DNA of 5,486 bases from DASXVX01 sp036504075 (GCA_036504075.1 DASXVX010000083.1:1-5486); one strand, 5' to 3'; positions 1 to 5,316 are shown, numbered from the stretch's first letter. The notes: generated by a model not told the origin, from the letters alone. Numbers and translations are program-made.

Positions 1-7
1 TGAGATT

Positions 8-87
8 GCATCGGTGAACCCTCCAGATGTGTGGTGTAGAGTTGTCAGCTCCTACTACACACATCATTGGTTCACCGATGCTTTTTT
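8..87 (+). terminator. Long hairpin followed by T6, probable intrinsic terminator
   Basis: A perfect 13-bp inverted repeat (GCATCGGTGAACC at 8-20, GGTTCACCGATGC at 69-81) encloses a second inner stem: GATGTGTG at 26-33 pairs with CACACATC at 58-65, and GTAG at 36-39 with CTAC at 52-55. Six T residues follow directly at 82-87. On the + strand this is the form of a Rho-independent terminator and would end transcription entering from the left, converging on the transposase fragment. At 74 nt the stem-loop is long for a terminator, so an element end or small palindromic repeat is the main alternative. Confidence 0.5.
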
Positions 88-116
88 GCAATGGGTTCCC
101 ATTGCACGAAGTGCAA
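88..116. repeat. Two adjoining small palindromes
   Basis: GCAATGGG (88-95) and CCCATTGC (98-105) form a perfect 8-bp stem around TT. TTGCAC (102-107) and GTGCAA (111-116) form a second 6-bp stem around GAA. The two share bases 102-105, so they could be alternative structures. They lie between the T6 hairpin and the end of the transposase frame. Function unknown. Confidence 0.45.
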
Positions 117-121
117 GTTAT

Positions 122-574
122 TCACGCGATTTTTGAGCTAGCGGATTCAGAGGAATCGCCAAGATCTCGGAGATTTTTTTGCACCTCAATGATCGTCTCA
201 GCCTGCTTCAGCCGTTGCTGCAAGCGAGTATTTTCCTTCTCCAATTGGGCAACCCGCGCTTCTAGCGGATTGGGCTCTGCCGGCTTGGGTCCAGGCTGTT
301 GGGGCTCTAACCACTGCTGCATGGCCTTCTCCCGTTGCTTGCGCCACTTGGCCAGAGTCGAAGAGTAAATGCCTTCACGGCGAAGAAGCGCACCCAGCTC
401 CCCGCGCTCACACTGCTCAACCTCCTGGAGAATCCGGGCCTTGTACTCCTTCGTAAATGACCGATAGGCCGCCTTGTCCGTTACCTCGGAGTCAGGGATG
501 CCAGGTTGAACCACCTTGAGCGTCCGCCCACCACCTGGCTGCAGCCGCTCCTTGTGCTCACCATTTACTGACAC
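122..574 (-). CDS. IS3-family transposase OrfA (HTH and leucine-zipper protein), probably degraded
   Basis: This 150-residue protein starts at GTG (574), behind a GGAG/GGTGAGG-rich ribosome binding site. It has a helix-turn-helix Tnp_1-type domain at about residues 35-80, which includes FTKEYKARIL, LLRREGIYSS and LAKWRKQRE. A linker rich in Pro and Gln follows, then a heptad-rich coiled coil at about 104-133 with VAQLEKENTRLQQRL and AETIIEVQK. In IS3 elements OrfA binds the terminal repeats and is joined to OrfB by frameshifting. After the coiled coil a run of seven A (complement of 174-180) shifts the register. The frame used here ends in a non-family-like tail, while the +1 frame reads ISEILAIPLNPLAQKSRE and stops at 118, which looks like the natural C-terminus. 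No OrfB is seen, so this copy is probably inactive. Confidence 0.8.
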   Translation of the reverse strand: MSVNGEHKERLQPGGGRTLKVVQPGIPDSEVTDKAAYRSFTKEYKARILQEVEQCERGELGALLRREGIYSSTLAKWRKQREKAMQQWLEPQQPGPKPAEPNPLEARVAQLEKENTRLQQRLKQAETIIEVQKNLRDLGDSSESASSKIA

Positions 575-617
575 TGTAACCTCACCCTTCTCCGCCCATT
601 TGTACTCTTATTTCGGG

Positions 618-629
618 GACACGGGTGTC
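618..629. repeat. Imperfect palindrome, possible IS terminal repeat
   Basis: GACAC-GG-GTGTC lies about 45 nt upstream of the transposase start and just before the region of the next operon's promoter. Its position at the outer edge of the IS3 remnant suggests part of the terminal inverted repeat. A repressor operator is an alternative. No second copy is present in the window. Confidence 0.3.
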
Positions 630-638
630 TCGCCTATG

Positions 639-672
639 TTGACACAGAGGGCAGGGGGTGGGAGTGTACGCT
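639..672 (+). promoter_or_regulatory. Candidate promoter/operator of the metal operon
   Basis: A perfect -35 consensus TTGACA lies at 639-644. The best -10-like hexamers, GTGTAC (664-669) or TACGCT (667-672), give long spacers of 19 and 22 bp, so the -10 assignment is weak. Between them is a G-rich tract (GAGGGCAGGGGGTGGGAG, 647-664). CsoR/RcnR-family repressors often bind G- or C-tracts flanked by AT-containing half sites, which makes this tract the most likely operator for the repressor encoded at 733. The promoter sits directly beside the IS end, so the insertion may have replaced or supplied part of it. Confidence 0.3.
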
Positions 673-732
673 AGCTTACAGAACTTCACCCTGGCAAAGC
701 TGTACAACAGACACTGAGGGAGGCAACGACAC

Positions 733-1038
733 ATGGAAGAACTCGAAATTGTGAACCGCTACGTGATGCCGGAACTGCGGGACAAGGCTTATCGGCGCCT
801 GTCCTCGATTGAGGGCCAGGTCCGGGGGCTGAAGAACATGCTGGAGGAAAACCGGCCTTGCATCGACATATTGGTTCAACTTTCGGCGGCTCAGGAGGCC
901 ATGCGCGGCGTCACAAAGCTGATGATGCGCAACTACCTGGAGCGCTGCGCCACCGAAGGCATCCAGTCCAATGACCCGGAGAAGCTGAAGGCGACGTATG
1001 ACGAGATCATGGAGGTCTTTTTCAAGCACACCCGCTGA
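733..1038 (+). CDS. CsoR/RcnR/FrmR/CstR-family (DUF156) transcriptional repressor
   Basis: This 101-residue all-helical repressor begins at ATG after GAGGGAGG, 9 nt upstream. The family signature RRLSSIEGQVRGLKNMLEE is at residues 21-39, followed by CIDILVQLSAA at 43-53. Family members are DNA-binding tetramers that release the operator on binding Cu(I), Ni, formaldehyde or persulfide. The two conserved cysteines are Cys43 and Cys72, 29 residues apart as in CsoR and CstR. The third Cu(I) ligand of CsoR, a His four residues before the second Cys, is Tyr68 here. The site is therefore Cys-Tyr-Cys, closer to the two-Cys CstR persulfide-sensor pattern than to canonical CsoR. It is first in the operon and probably autoregulates it. 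Whether it senses copper, mercury or sulfane sulfur cannot be settled from sequence. Confidence 0.9.
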   Translation: MEELEIVNRYVMPELRDKAYRRLSSIEGQVRGLKNMLEENRPCIDILVQLSAAQEAMRGVTKLMMRNYLERCATEGIQSNDPEKLKATYDEIMEVFFKHTR

Positions 1039-1081
1039 AGGGATGATCGCCCGGCCCCATCGAAATCCGCCAGGAGGGGAG

Positions 1082-1736
1082 ATGAGGGAATCTGTTCGAT
1101 CTGGTAGTCCTGCCAGTCGCCTTTGGCCTCGTCGGATTTCTTGAACCGTGCTCGATCGCCGCCAATCTGACGCTGCTCTCCTATGTGGAGAAAGACCTAC
1201 CCGGCGGTAGTCCGGTGACCGAGGCAATGAAATTCACCCTGGCACGCAGTCTGTTTTTGGGCCTCGTGGGTGCCGGTGTCGGGCTGGCGGGTACCCGGTT
1301 CTTTTGGGTGCAGTCGGCGTACATCATGGGAATCGGCCTCCTGTTCATCCTGCTGGGACTCTTCGACCTGGCGGCCCATCGTCTTGGCTGGCAACTGCCG
1401 GCCCTGAATCTCAGCCGATGGCTGCGCTACCGGCGTGGGAAATCGTGGGCGCTTGGCGTTACGTTTGGACTGAGCGCACCGGCCTGTTCCACCCCGCTCT
1501 TGCTCGCACTGCTGGGCAAAGGTGCGGCGGGCGGCGCCGCCTATGGGTTTGTCAGTCTTGGACTGTTCGGGCTGGCCCTTTCGGCCCCGTTGCTGGCGAT
1601 CATCTGGTGGCCCACGGCCCGGGAGCGGCTGAAGCACGCGGGACGATGGTTGTCCGCCCGGGCTTACCTGGTCAGCCTGACACTGGTCCTGATCGGGATC
1701 TATACAGTCCGGCAGGGGTGGCGTCTACCGCACTGA
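1082..1736 (+). CDS. CcdA/DsbD-family membrane thiol-reductant transporter, frame broken at the start codon
   Basis: A CcdA-like protein of about 217 residues and six hydrophobic segments. The family hallmarks are a Pro-Cys in the first helix (GFLEPCSIAANL, Cys23) and a second one in the fourth-helix region (SAPACSTPLLLAL, Cys135). In CcdA/DsbD these two cysteines carry reducing equivalents from cytoplasmic thioredoxin to the outside. The conserved N-terminus (NLFDLVVLPVAFGLVGFLEPC) is encoded in the main frame from 1089, but that frame has no ATG, GTG or TTG before GTG 1185, which would delete the first Cys. The ATG at 1082, four nt after AGGAGG, is in another frame. Removing one G from GGG at 1086-1088 joins it as MRNLFDL. 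This is a real frameshift, a sequencing error, recoding, or a non-AUG start (CTG 1092). The copA ribosome binding site follows closely, so it is co-transcribed. Confidence 0.78.
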
Positions 1737-1758
1737 GCCGGAATTGGAGGTGACCTCT

Positions 1759-4080
1759 ATGGCTCAGATGATGAGCCTGACCGAGCAACAGAGCGCCACG
1801 CAGACCACGCTCGTGATCACCGGCCTGCACTGCTCCTCGTGCGCCCAGGCGATCGAACGGGCCCTCAAGCGGACGCCGGGCGTTCTCATAGCGGATTTGA
1901 CGTTCGCGACCGAGAAGCTGGCCGTCAGGCATGACTCGGCTGTAATCGACGTCCGGGGGATCAAGGCGGTTATCGACAGGGTCGGCTTTGGTGCTTTGGA
2001 AGAGGGCGAGACCGCCGTGACCCGCGAGGAAGCCCATCTGCGGCAGCTCCGGGAGTCCCGGCAGCGGGTCCTCTGGAGCTGGATGCTGGGCGCACCGGTT
2101 TTCATCATGATGGTGGTGAAGTGGTTCTTGCCAGGCTTCTCGTTCACGGGCAGCCTCCGGCTCGACCCATGGATCATGTTCGGCTTTACTACCCCGCTCC
2201 TCTTCTGGATCGGTCACAAGTACTTCATCGGCGCATACCAGGCCCTTCGTTACGCCCGTGTGGCGACCACCGATGTGCTGATTTCGCTTGGAGCCGGGTC
2301 CGCCTATGCCTATAGCGTCGCAGCGCTCTTCTGGCTCAAGAGCGGCAGCGCGTACTTCGATATCGCCGCCATGGTCATCGCTTTCATCAGCACGGGGTCG
2401 TACCTGAAGACCCGGGCCACTGCCCGGGCCTCGGAGGCGATTCGCAACCTGGTCAGCCTGCAGGCCCGGACGGCCCGGGTACTGCGGGACGGACAGGAGG
2501 CCGATGTACCCATCGACCACGTCCACCATGGCGACGTAGTACTCGTGAAGCCCGGTGAGCGGATCCCCGTGGACGGTATCGTGAAGGCCGGCTCGTCCGC
2601 CGTGGATGAATCAATGCTCACAGGCGAGTCCATGCCGGTGGAGAAGCGCCCCGGTGTAAAGGTTGTGGCCGGTACGATCAGCAAGAACGGAATGCTGCAG
2701 GTGGAGGTCACCGGGCTGGGCCGGGAGACGATGCTGTCGCAGATCATCACGCTGGTGGAGCAGGCCCAGGGTGAGAAGGTGCCGATTCTGGAGTTTACGG
2801 ACCGCTTGTCCACGTACCTGGTACCGATCGTGATCGCCCTGGCCGCAAGCGTGTTTGCCGGCTGGGCCATCTTCTACCACGGTCCTGACCGTTGGATGCA
2901 AGCCGTTTCGCACATGGTCGCCGTTCTGGTGATTTCGTGCCCGTGCGCCCTTACGCTCGCTCCGGGAACGGCCCTGATGGTTGCCTCCGGTGATGCCGCC
3001 AAAAACGGCATTCTCATCAAGACCGGGTCCGTGCTGGAGAGCGCACACAGGCTCACCCACATCGTGTTTGACAAGACCGGCACCCTCACCCGGGGGGAGC
3101 CCGAGGTGACTGACCTGGTGGTGGGCAGCGGTGCTTCTCCCCTTGAGATCCTGCGCCTGTCCGCCTCGGCCGAACTGGGCTCAGAACATTCACTGGCCGA
3201 CGCCATCGTCCGCCATGCCCGGGAATCCGGGTTGGACCTCGTGCAACCTGATGAATTTGAGGCGGTTCCTGGCTTTGGGATCGTAGCCCGGGTCGCCGGC
3301 GAGCGAGTCCTGGTTGGGAACGCCAAACTGATGCATGAGCACCTGCCCGGTGCGGCGACGGCCTGGCTGGAGCGCAAGGAAGCCCTGGAAGCCGAGGGCA
3401 GGACCGTCATGCTGGTGGCGATTGGCGACCGGGTCGAAGGCCTCATCGCCGTGGCTGACACCGTAAAGCCCGAAGCCGGGCAGGCGGTCGCAGAACTGAA
3501 GGCCCTGGGCATCGAGGTCAGCATGCTGACCGGCGATAACCGTCGTACCGCCCAGGCCATCGCCCGGCAACTGGGCATCGACCGGGTCATCGCCGAAGTC
3601 CTGCCGGAGGATAAGGTGGGCGAAATCAAACGGCTCCAGCAGCTCACCGTGACCCGGAAAACCCTGTTCGGCCCCCGCCAGGAGCGGGCGCTGGTCGCCA
3701 TGGTGGGTGACGGTATCAACGACGCCCCCGCCCTGGCCCAGGCGAATATTGGCATTGCCATCGGCACCGGCACAGACGTGGCCGCTGAAGCGTCCGACGT
3801 CACGCTGATTCGGGGTGACCTCCTGGGTGTGGTAAAGGCGATGCGTTTGAGCCGGGAGACTTTTCGCATCATCAGGCAGAACTTCATCTATGCGTTTCTG
3901 TTCAACGGCCTGGGTCTGCCGAGCGCCGCCCTGGGCTACCTGCCGCCGATCGTCGCCTCCGCCAGCATGGGGGTCAGCTCCATGATCGTGGTCGGCAACT
4001 CCCTGCGGCTCAAGCGAGTGGCGGCGGCAAAAGTCAACGGCCTCCCCGCCACTGGGCATGAAGATATCAGCGCAGTCTGA
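1759..4080 (+). CDS. copA: CopA-type P1B heavy-metal (copper) exporting ATPase
   Basis: A 773-residue heavy-metal transporting P-type ATPase of the inner membrane. ATG 1759 is chosen over the upstream in-frame TTG 1744 because GGAGGT (1746-1751) is ideally spaced 7 nt before it. In order it has an N-terminal HMA domain with GLHCSSC (Cys25, Cys28), paired membrane helices, the actuator motif TGES (288-291), the CPC metal site (Cys394-Pro-Cys396), the phosphorylated DKTGT (Asp438), the nucleotide-domain His in SEHS (His477), GDGINDAP (from 650), and a last helix with MGVSS (Met737). These fit Cu(I)-exporting P1B-1 pumps. Two deviations stand out. The helix-7 signature NxxxxxxYN reads N708...F715-N716, so the Cu-site Tyr is Phe, and the usual SEHP is SEHS. 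There is also an extended loop at about 629-645, before GDGIND. Likely role: ATP-driven efflux of Cu(I) or another soft cation. Confidence 0.93.
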   Translation: MAQMMSLTEQQSATQTTLVITGLHCSSCAQAIERALKRTPGVLIADLTFATEKLAVRHDSAVIDVRGIKAVIDRVGFGALEEGETAVTREEAHLRQLRESRQRVLWSWMLGAPVFIMMVVKWFLPGFSFTGSLRLDPWIMFGFTTPLLFWIGHKYFIGAYQALRYARVATTDVLISLGAGSAYAYSVAALFWLKSGSAYFDIAAMVIAFISTGSYLKTRATARASEAIRNLVSLQARTARVLRDGQEADVPIDHVHHGDVVLVKPGERIPVDGIVKAGSSAVDESMLTGESMPVEKRPGVKVVAGTISKNGMLQVEVTGLGRETMLSQIITLVEQAQGEKVPILEFTDRLSTYLVPIVIALAASVFAGWAIFYHGPDRWMQAVSHMVAVLVISCPCALTLAPGTALMVASGDAAKNGILIKTGSVLESAHRLTHIVFDKTGTLTRGEPEVTDLVVGSGASPLEILRLSASAELGSEHSLADAIVRHARESGLDLVQPDEFEAVPGFGIVARVAGERVLVGNAKLMHEHLPGAATAWLERKEALEAEGRTVMLVAIGDRVEGLIAVADTVKPEAGQAVAELKALGIEVSMLTGDNRRTAQAIARQLGIDRVIAEVLPEDKVGEIKRLQQLTVTRKTLFGPRQERALVAMVGDGINDAPALAQANIGIAIGTGTDVAAEASDVTLIRGDLLGVVKAMRLSRETFRIIRQNFIYAFLFNGLGLPSAALGYLPPIVASASMGVSSMIVVGNSLRLKRVAAAKVNGLPATGHEDISAV

Positions 4081-4086
4081 TCTAGT

Positions 4087-4093
4087 GAGGTGA
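4087..4093 (+). promoter_or_regulatory. Ribosome binding site that places the chaperone start at 4099
   Basis: GAGGTGA lies 5 nt before ATG 4099. The internal ATG at 4207, directly after the in-frame TGA, has no comparable purine-rich site in the preceding 20 nt. Translation is therefore expected to begin at 4099 and to run into the TGA, which argues that the upstream 35 codons are a genuine part of the protein. Confidence 0.7.
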
Positions 4094-4098
4094 ATGAC

Positions 4099-4395
4099 AT
4101 GGGTCTCTTTGAGCGCTTCAAGCGGCGGCCGGCTGAAGCGCCGCCGTCTCGGGCACCCGGTCCGGGCGAGCAGATGGTGGTCTTTACGGACCTCGGGATG
4201 CACTGAATGGGCTGTCGGGCTTCGGTCGAAGCCGAACTGCAGGATCTCCGCGGCACCCGGCACATCGATGTGGATCTCAGGAATCAGTCGGCGACGGTCA
4301 TCTTCGACCCGGCCGAGGTGGACCTGGACGCTCTGCGGACGGCCATCGGCCGGGCCGGTTACAGACCGAAGTCCGAAACGGTCGTCGCGGGCTGA
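4099..4395 (+). CDS. HMA-domain metallochaperone with in-frame TGA, probable selenoprotein (UxxC motif)
   Basis: Read through TGA 4204-4206, this frame encodes 98 residues. A basic, Pro-rich leader (MGLFERFKRR..., 1-25) precedes one HMA (CopZ/Atx1/MerP-like) domain at about 26-92. The metal loop is G33-M-H-[TGA36]-M-G-C39, aligning with GMxCxxC, so the TGA replaces exactly the first metal-binding Cys. Downstream, the fold continues with VEAEL, the IDVDLRNQSATVIFDP strands, the LDALRTAIGRAGY helix, and a TGA stop. The neighbouring ATPase has the same motif as GLHC with codon TGC. A SECIS-like hairpin follows the TGA, and the start has its own ribosome binding site 18 nt after copA. The best reading is a selenocysteine chaperone that hands metal to the ATPase. 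Alternatives are TGA decoded as Cys by a suppressor tRNA, or a fresh nonsense mutation. Confidence 0.75.
4207..4242 (+). promoter_or_regulatory. Candidate bacterial SECIS element
   Basis: Directly after the in-frame TGA, GGCTTC (4218-4223) and GAAGCC (4228-4233) form a perfect 6-bp stem closed by the loop GGTC (4224-4227). The stem can be prolonged by TC (4215-4216) with GA (4234-4235) if G4217 is bulged, and weakly by CTG (4212-4214) with CAG (4240-4242). Seventeen nt separate TGA from the loop. The E. coli fdhF SECIS, as I recall it, has a GGU-containing loop 18 nt after its UGA plus a bulged base in the stem, so loop sequence and spacing are very close. GC-rich coding DNA can give such hairpins by chance. 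Confidence 0.6.
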
Positions 4396-4441
4396 CGACA
4401 ACTACCGAGGCTGTAAGCGCCTTGGGCTTGGAGGTGAAACG

Positions 4442-4684
4442 ATGAGGAACGCTCCCGGAACGCGGAAGACGTCGGGCGGTTTGCTGAAGACCGGGATCAT
4501 CGGGGCCGTGGCGGTTGCCCTGTGTTGCTTCACGCCGGTTCTGGTGATTCTGCTGGCGGCGGTGGGTCTCGGTGCTCTGACCGGGTATCTGGACTACGTG
4601 CTCTACCCCGCCCTGCTGATCTTTGTTGGTCTGGCGGTCTATGGTTACGTTATGCAGCAGAAGACGTCTGACACGTCTCGGTAG
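4442..4684 (+). CDS. merF: MerF-type mercury (heavy-metal) transporter
   Basis: An 80-residue inner-membrane protein with two hydrophobic helices (about 17-42 and 52-71). It shows the MerF hallmark ALCCFTPVLVILL, with the vicinal pair Cys28-Cys29 inside helix 1, followed by VGLGALTGYLDYVLYPALLIF, which closely matches MerF. ATG 4442 is preceded by GGAGGTGA at a good distance. MerF normally takes Hg(II) from the periplasm into the cytoplasm through successive Cys pairs. The C-terminal Cys pair of known MerF proteins is missing; the tail is QQKTSDTSR. No merA reductase or merB is present. Linked to copA and two chaperones, it may import mercury for handling by the operon, or move Cu(I) or another thiophilic cation. 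It lies 46 nt after the chaperone gene. Confidence 0.87.
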   Translation: MRNAPGTRKTSGGLLKTGIIGAVAVALCCFTPVLVILLAAVGLGALTGYLDYVLYPALLIFVGLAVYGYVMQQKTSDTSR

Positions 4685-4708
4685 TTCCGCTAACGAGGAG
4701 GTACGCCA

Positions 4709-5257
4709 ATGGAATCCGTAGCGAACATCCCTTCGATTGCTGCCACGTTAGCCCCCTCTCCGGAGGACGGTGCTGCTTCCTGTCCCGTCTGCGGCAACCC
4801 TGGGCGGAAAATCAAGCTGTGGACCGTGAACGCCCAGGTCAAACTGTCCCGTTCCAGCGACGTGGGGTCGGAAGAGGGTTATCACCTGTGCGTGTCCCGC
4901 ACGTGCCCGGCTGTCTACTATCACCCTGGAGGGGGCCAGGTATTTCGCAAGGATGAGATCGTTTCACGGGTCTGGTACAAGGAGACCGAGGAGCCCATCC
5001 CGGCCTGTTACTGCTTAAACGTGAGCGAGCGCCGGATCCTCGAAGAAGTCCTGGTCAAGCAGTGCTGCACGAGTTTGGTAGAGATCAAGCAATACACCGG
5101 CGCCAATACGGGCAAGGAGTGCCATCTCAAGAACCCGCAGGGCCGGTGCTGCGGGGGCGTGGTCAAGAAAATCGCGGAGTACGCAGGCCAGTTTCTGGCG
5201 GACGAACGGCTCAAGGAAGAGGCGGTGCAAACCAGTCAGGCGATCCCGGAAAGTTGA
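4709..5257 (+). CDS. CopZ N-domain-like Zn and [2Fe-2S] protein (BFD-like)
   Basis: A soluble 182-residue protein starting at ATG after GAGGAGGT. It resembles the N-terminal part of Archaeoglobus-type CopZ, which holds a mononuclear Zn site and a [2Fe-2S] cluster and is thought to reduce Cu(II) to Cu(I) before delivery. CPVCG (Cys25, Cys28) with Cys61 and Cys66 (LCVSRTCPAVYY) would form the Zn site. CYCLNVSERRI (Cys100, Cys102) with Cys138 and Cys147 or Cys148 (GKECHLKNPQGRCCGG) would bind the cluster in a BFD-like domain. An extra Cys119-Cys120 pair is present. Archaeoglobus CopZ continues into an HMA domain; this protein does not, and the HMA unit is the separate gene at 4099. It is last in the operon, followed by terminators. 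Redox or metal-loading partner of the chaperone is inferred. Confidence 0.85.
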   Translation: MESVANIPSIAATLAPSPEDGAASCPVCGNPGRKIKLWTVNAQVKLSRSSDVGSEEGYHLCVSRTCPAVYYHPGGGQVFRKDEIVSRVWYKETEEPIPACYCLNVSERRILEEVLVKQCCTSLVEIKQYTGANTGKECHLKNPQGRCCGGVVKKIAEYAGQFLADERLKEEAVQTSQAIPES

Positions 5258-5278
5258 TCCGTTCCGTTCATGCACAAG

Positions 5279-5304
5279 CAGGGCCGCCGACACAGGCGGC
5301 CCTG
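5279..5304 (+). terminator. GC-rich hairpin after the operon (no T tract)
   Basis: CAGGGCCGCC (5279-5288) and GGCGGCCCTG (5295-5304) form a perfect 10-bp stem around the loop GACACA, 22 nt after the last stop codon. No run of T follows, so it is probably an mRNA 3' stabiliser or a weak terminator working with the next hairpin. Confidence 0.6.
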
Positions 5305-5316
5305 TCGCTAACTGCT

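Larger units (their letters stand above)
118..631 (-). mobile_element. Partial IS3-type insertion sequence (orfA and upstream end only)
   Basis: The segment holds the orfA-like transposase gene and its upstream untranslated end on the minus strand. IS3-family elements normally have a longer orfB with the DDE catalytic domain directly after orfA. Here only about 120 nt remain before the window edge, and they contain hairpins and no orfB start, so the element seems truncated or interrupted near 118-122. The outer end probably lies around 615-631, where an imperfect palindrome (GACAC-GG-GTGTC, 618-629) resembles a terminal inverted repeat. No matching second end or target duplication is visible, so the boundaries are approximate. 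Confidence 0.5.

Noticed and set aside
8..81. Integron attC site
   Set aside because: The inverted repeat lacks the RYYYAAC/GTTRRRY core sites, and no integron cassette or integrase is present.
27..368. Plus-strand open frame opposite the transposase
   Set aside because: It is antisense to a recognisable HTH/coiled-coil OrfA and has no ribosome binding site.
676..1227. Minus-strand 183-residue open frame across the repressor gene
   Set aside because: It is antisense to a clear family member, with low-complexity Arg/Pro-rich translation typical of GC-rich shadows.
1304..1753. Alternative-frame open frame within the CcdA-like gene
   Set aside because: It overlaps conserved membrane helices of the CcdA-like protein and has no ribosome binding site or recognisable domain.
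1744..1758. TTG start for the ATPase
   Set aside because: The TTG overlaps its own ribosome binding site. ATG 1759 is ideally placed after GGAGGT.
4207..4395. Stand-alone 62-residue gene starting MGCRASVEAEL
   Set aside because: It has no ribosome binding site, would begin in the middle of the HMA metal loop and lacks the first beta strand. The 4099 start in the same frame completes the domain.
2874..4401. Long minus-strand open frames opposite the ATPase
   Set aside because: These are Ser/Arg/Pro-rich shadow translations antisense to conserved ATPase motifs, without recognisable domains.
4094..4441. N-terminal extension of MerF in the frame from 4094
   Set aside because: The extension overlaps the HMA chaperone in another frame and has no family similarity. 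ATG 4442 has a strong ribosome binding site and matches the MerF N-terminus.
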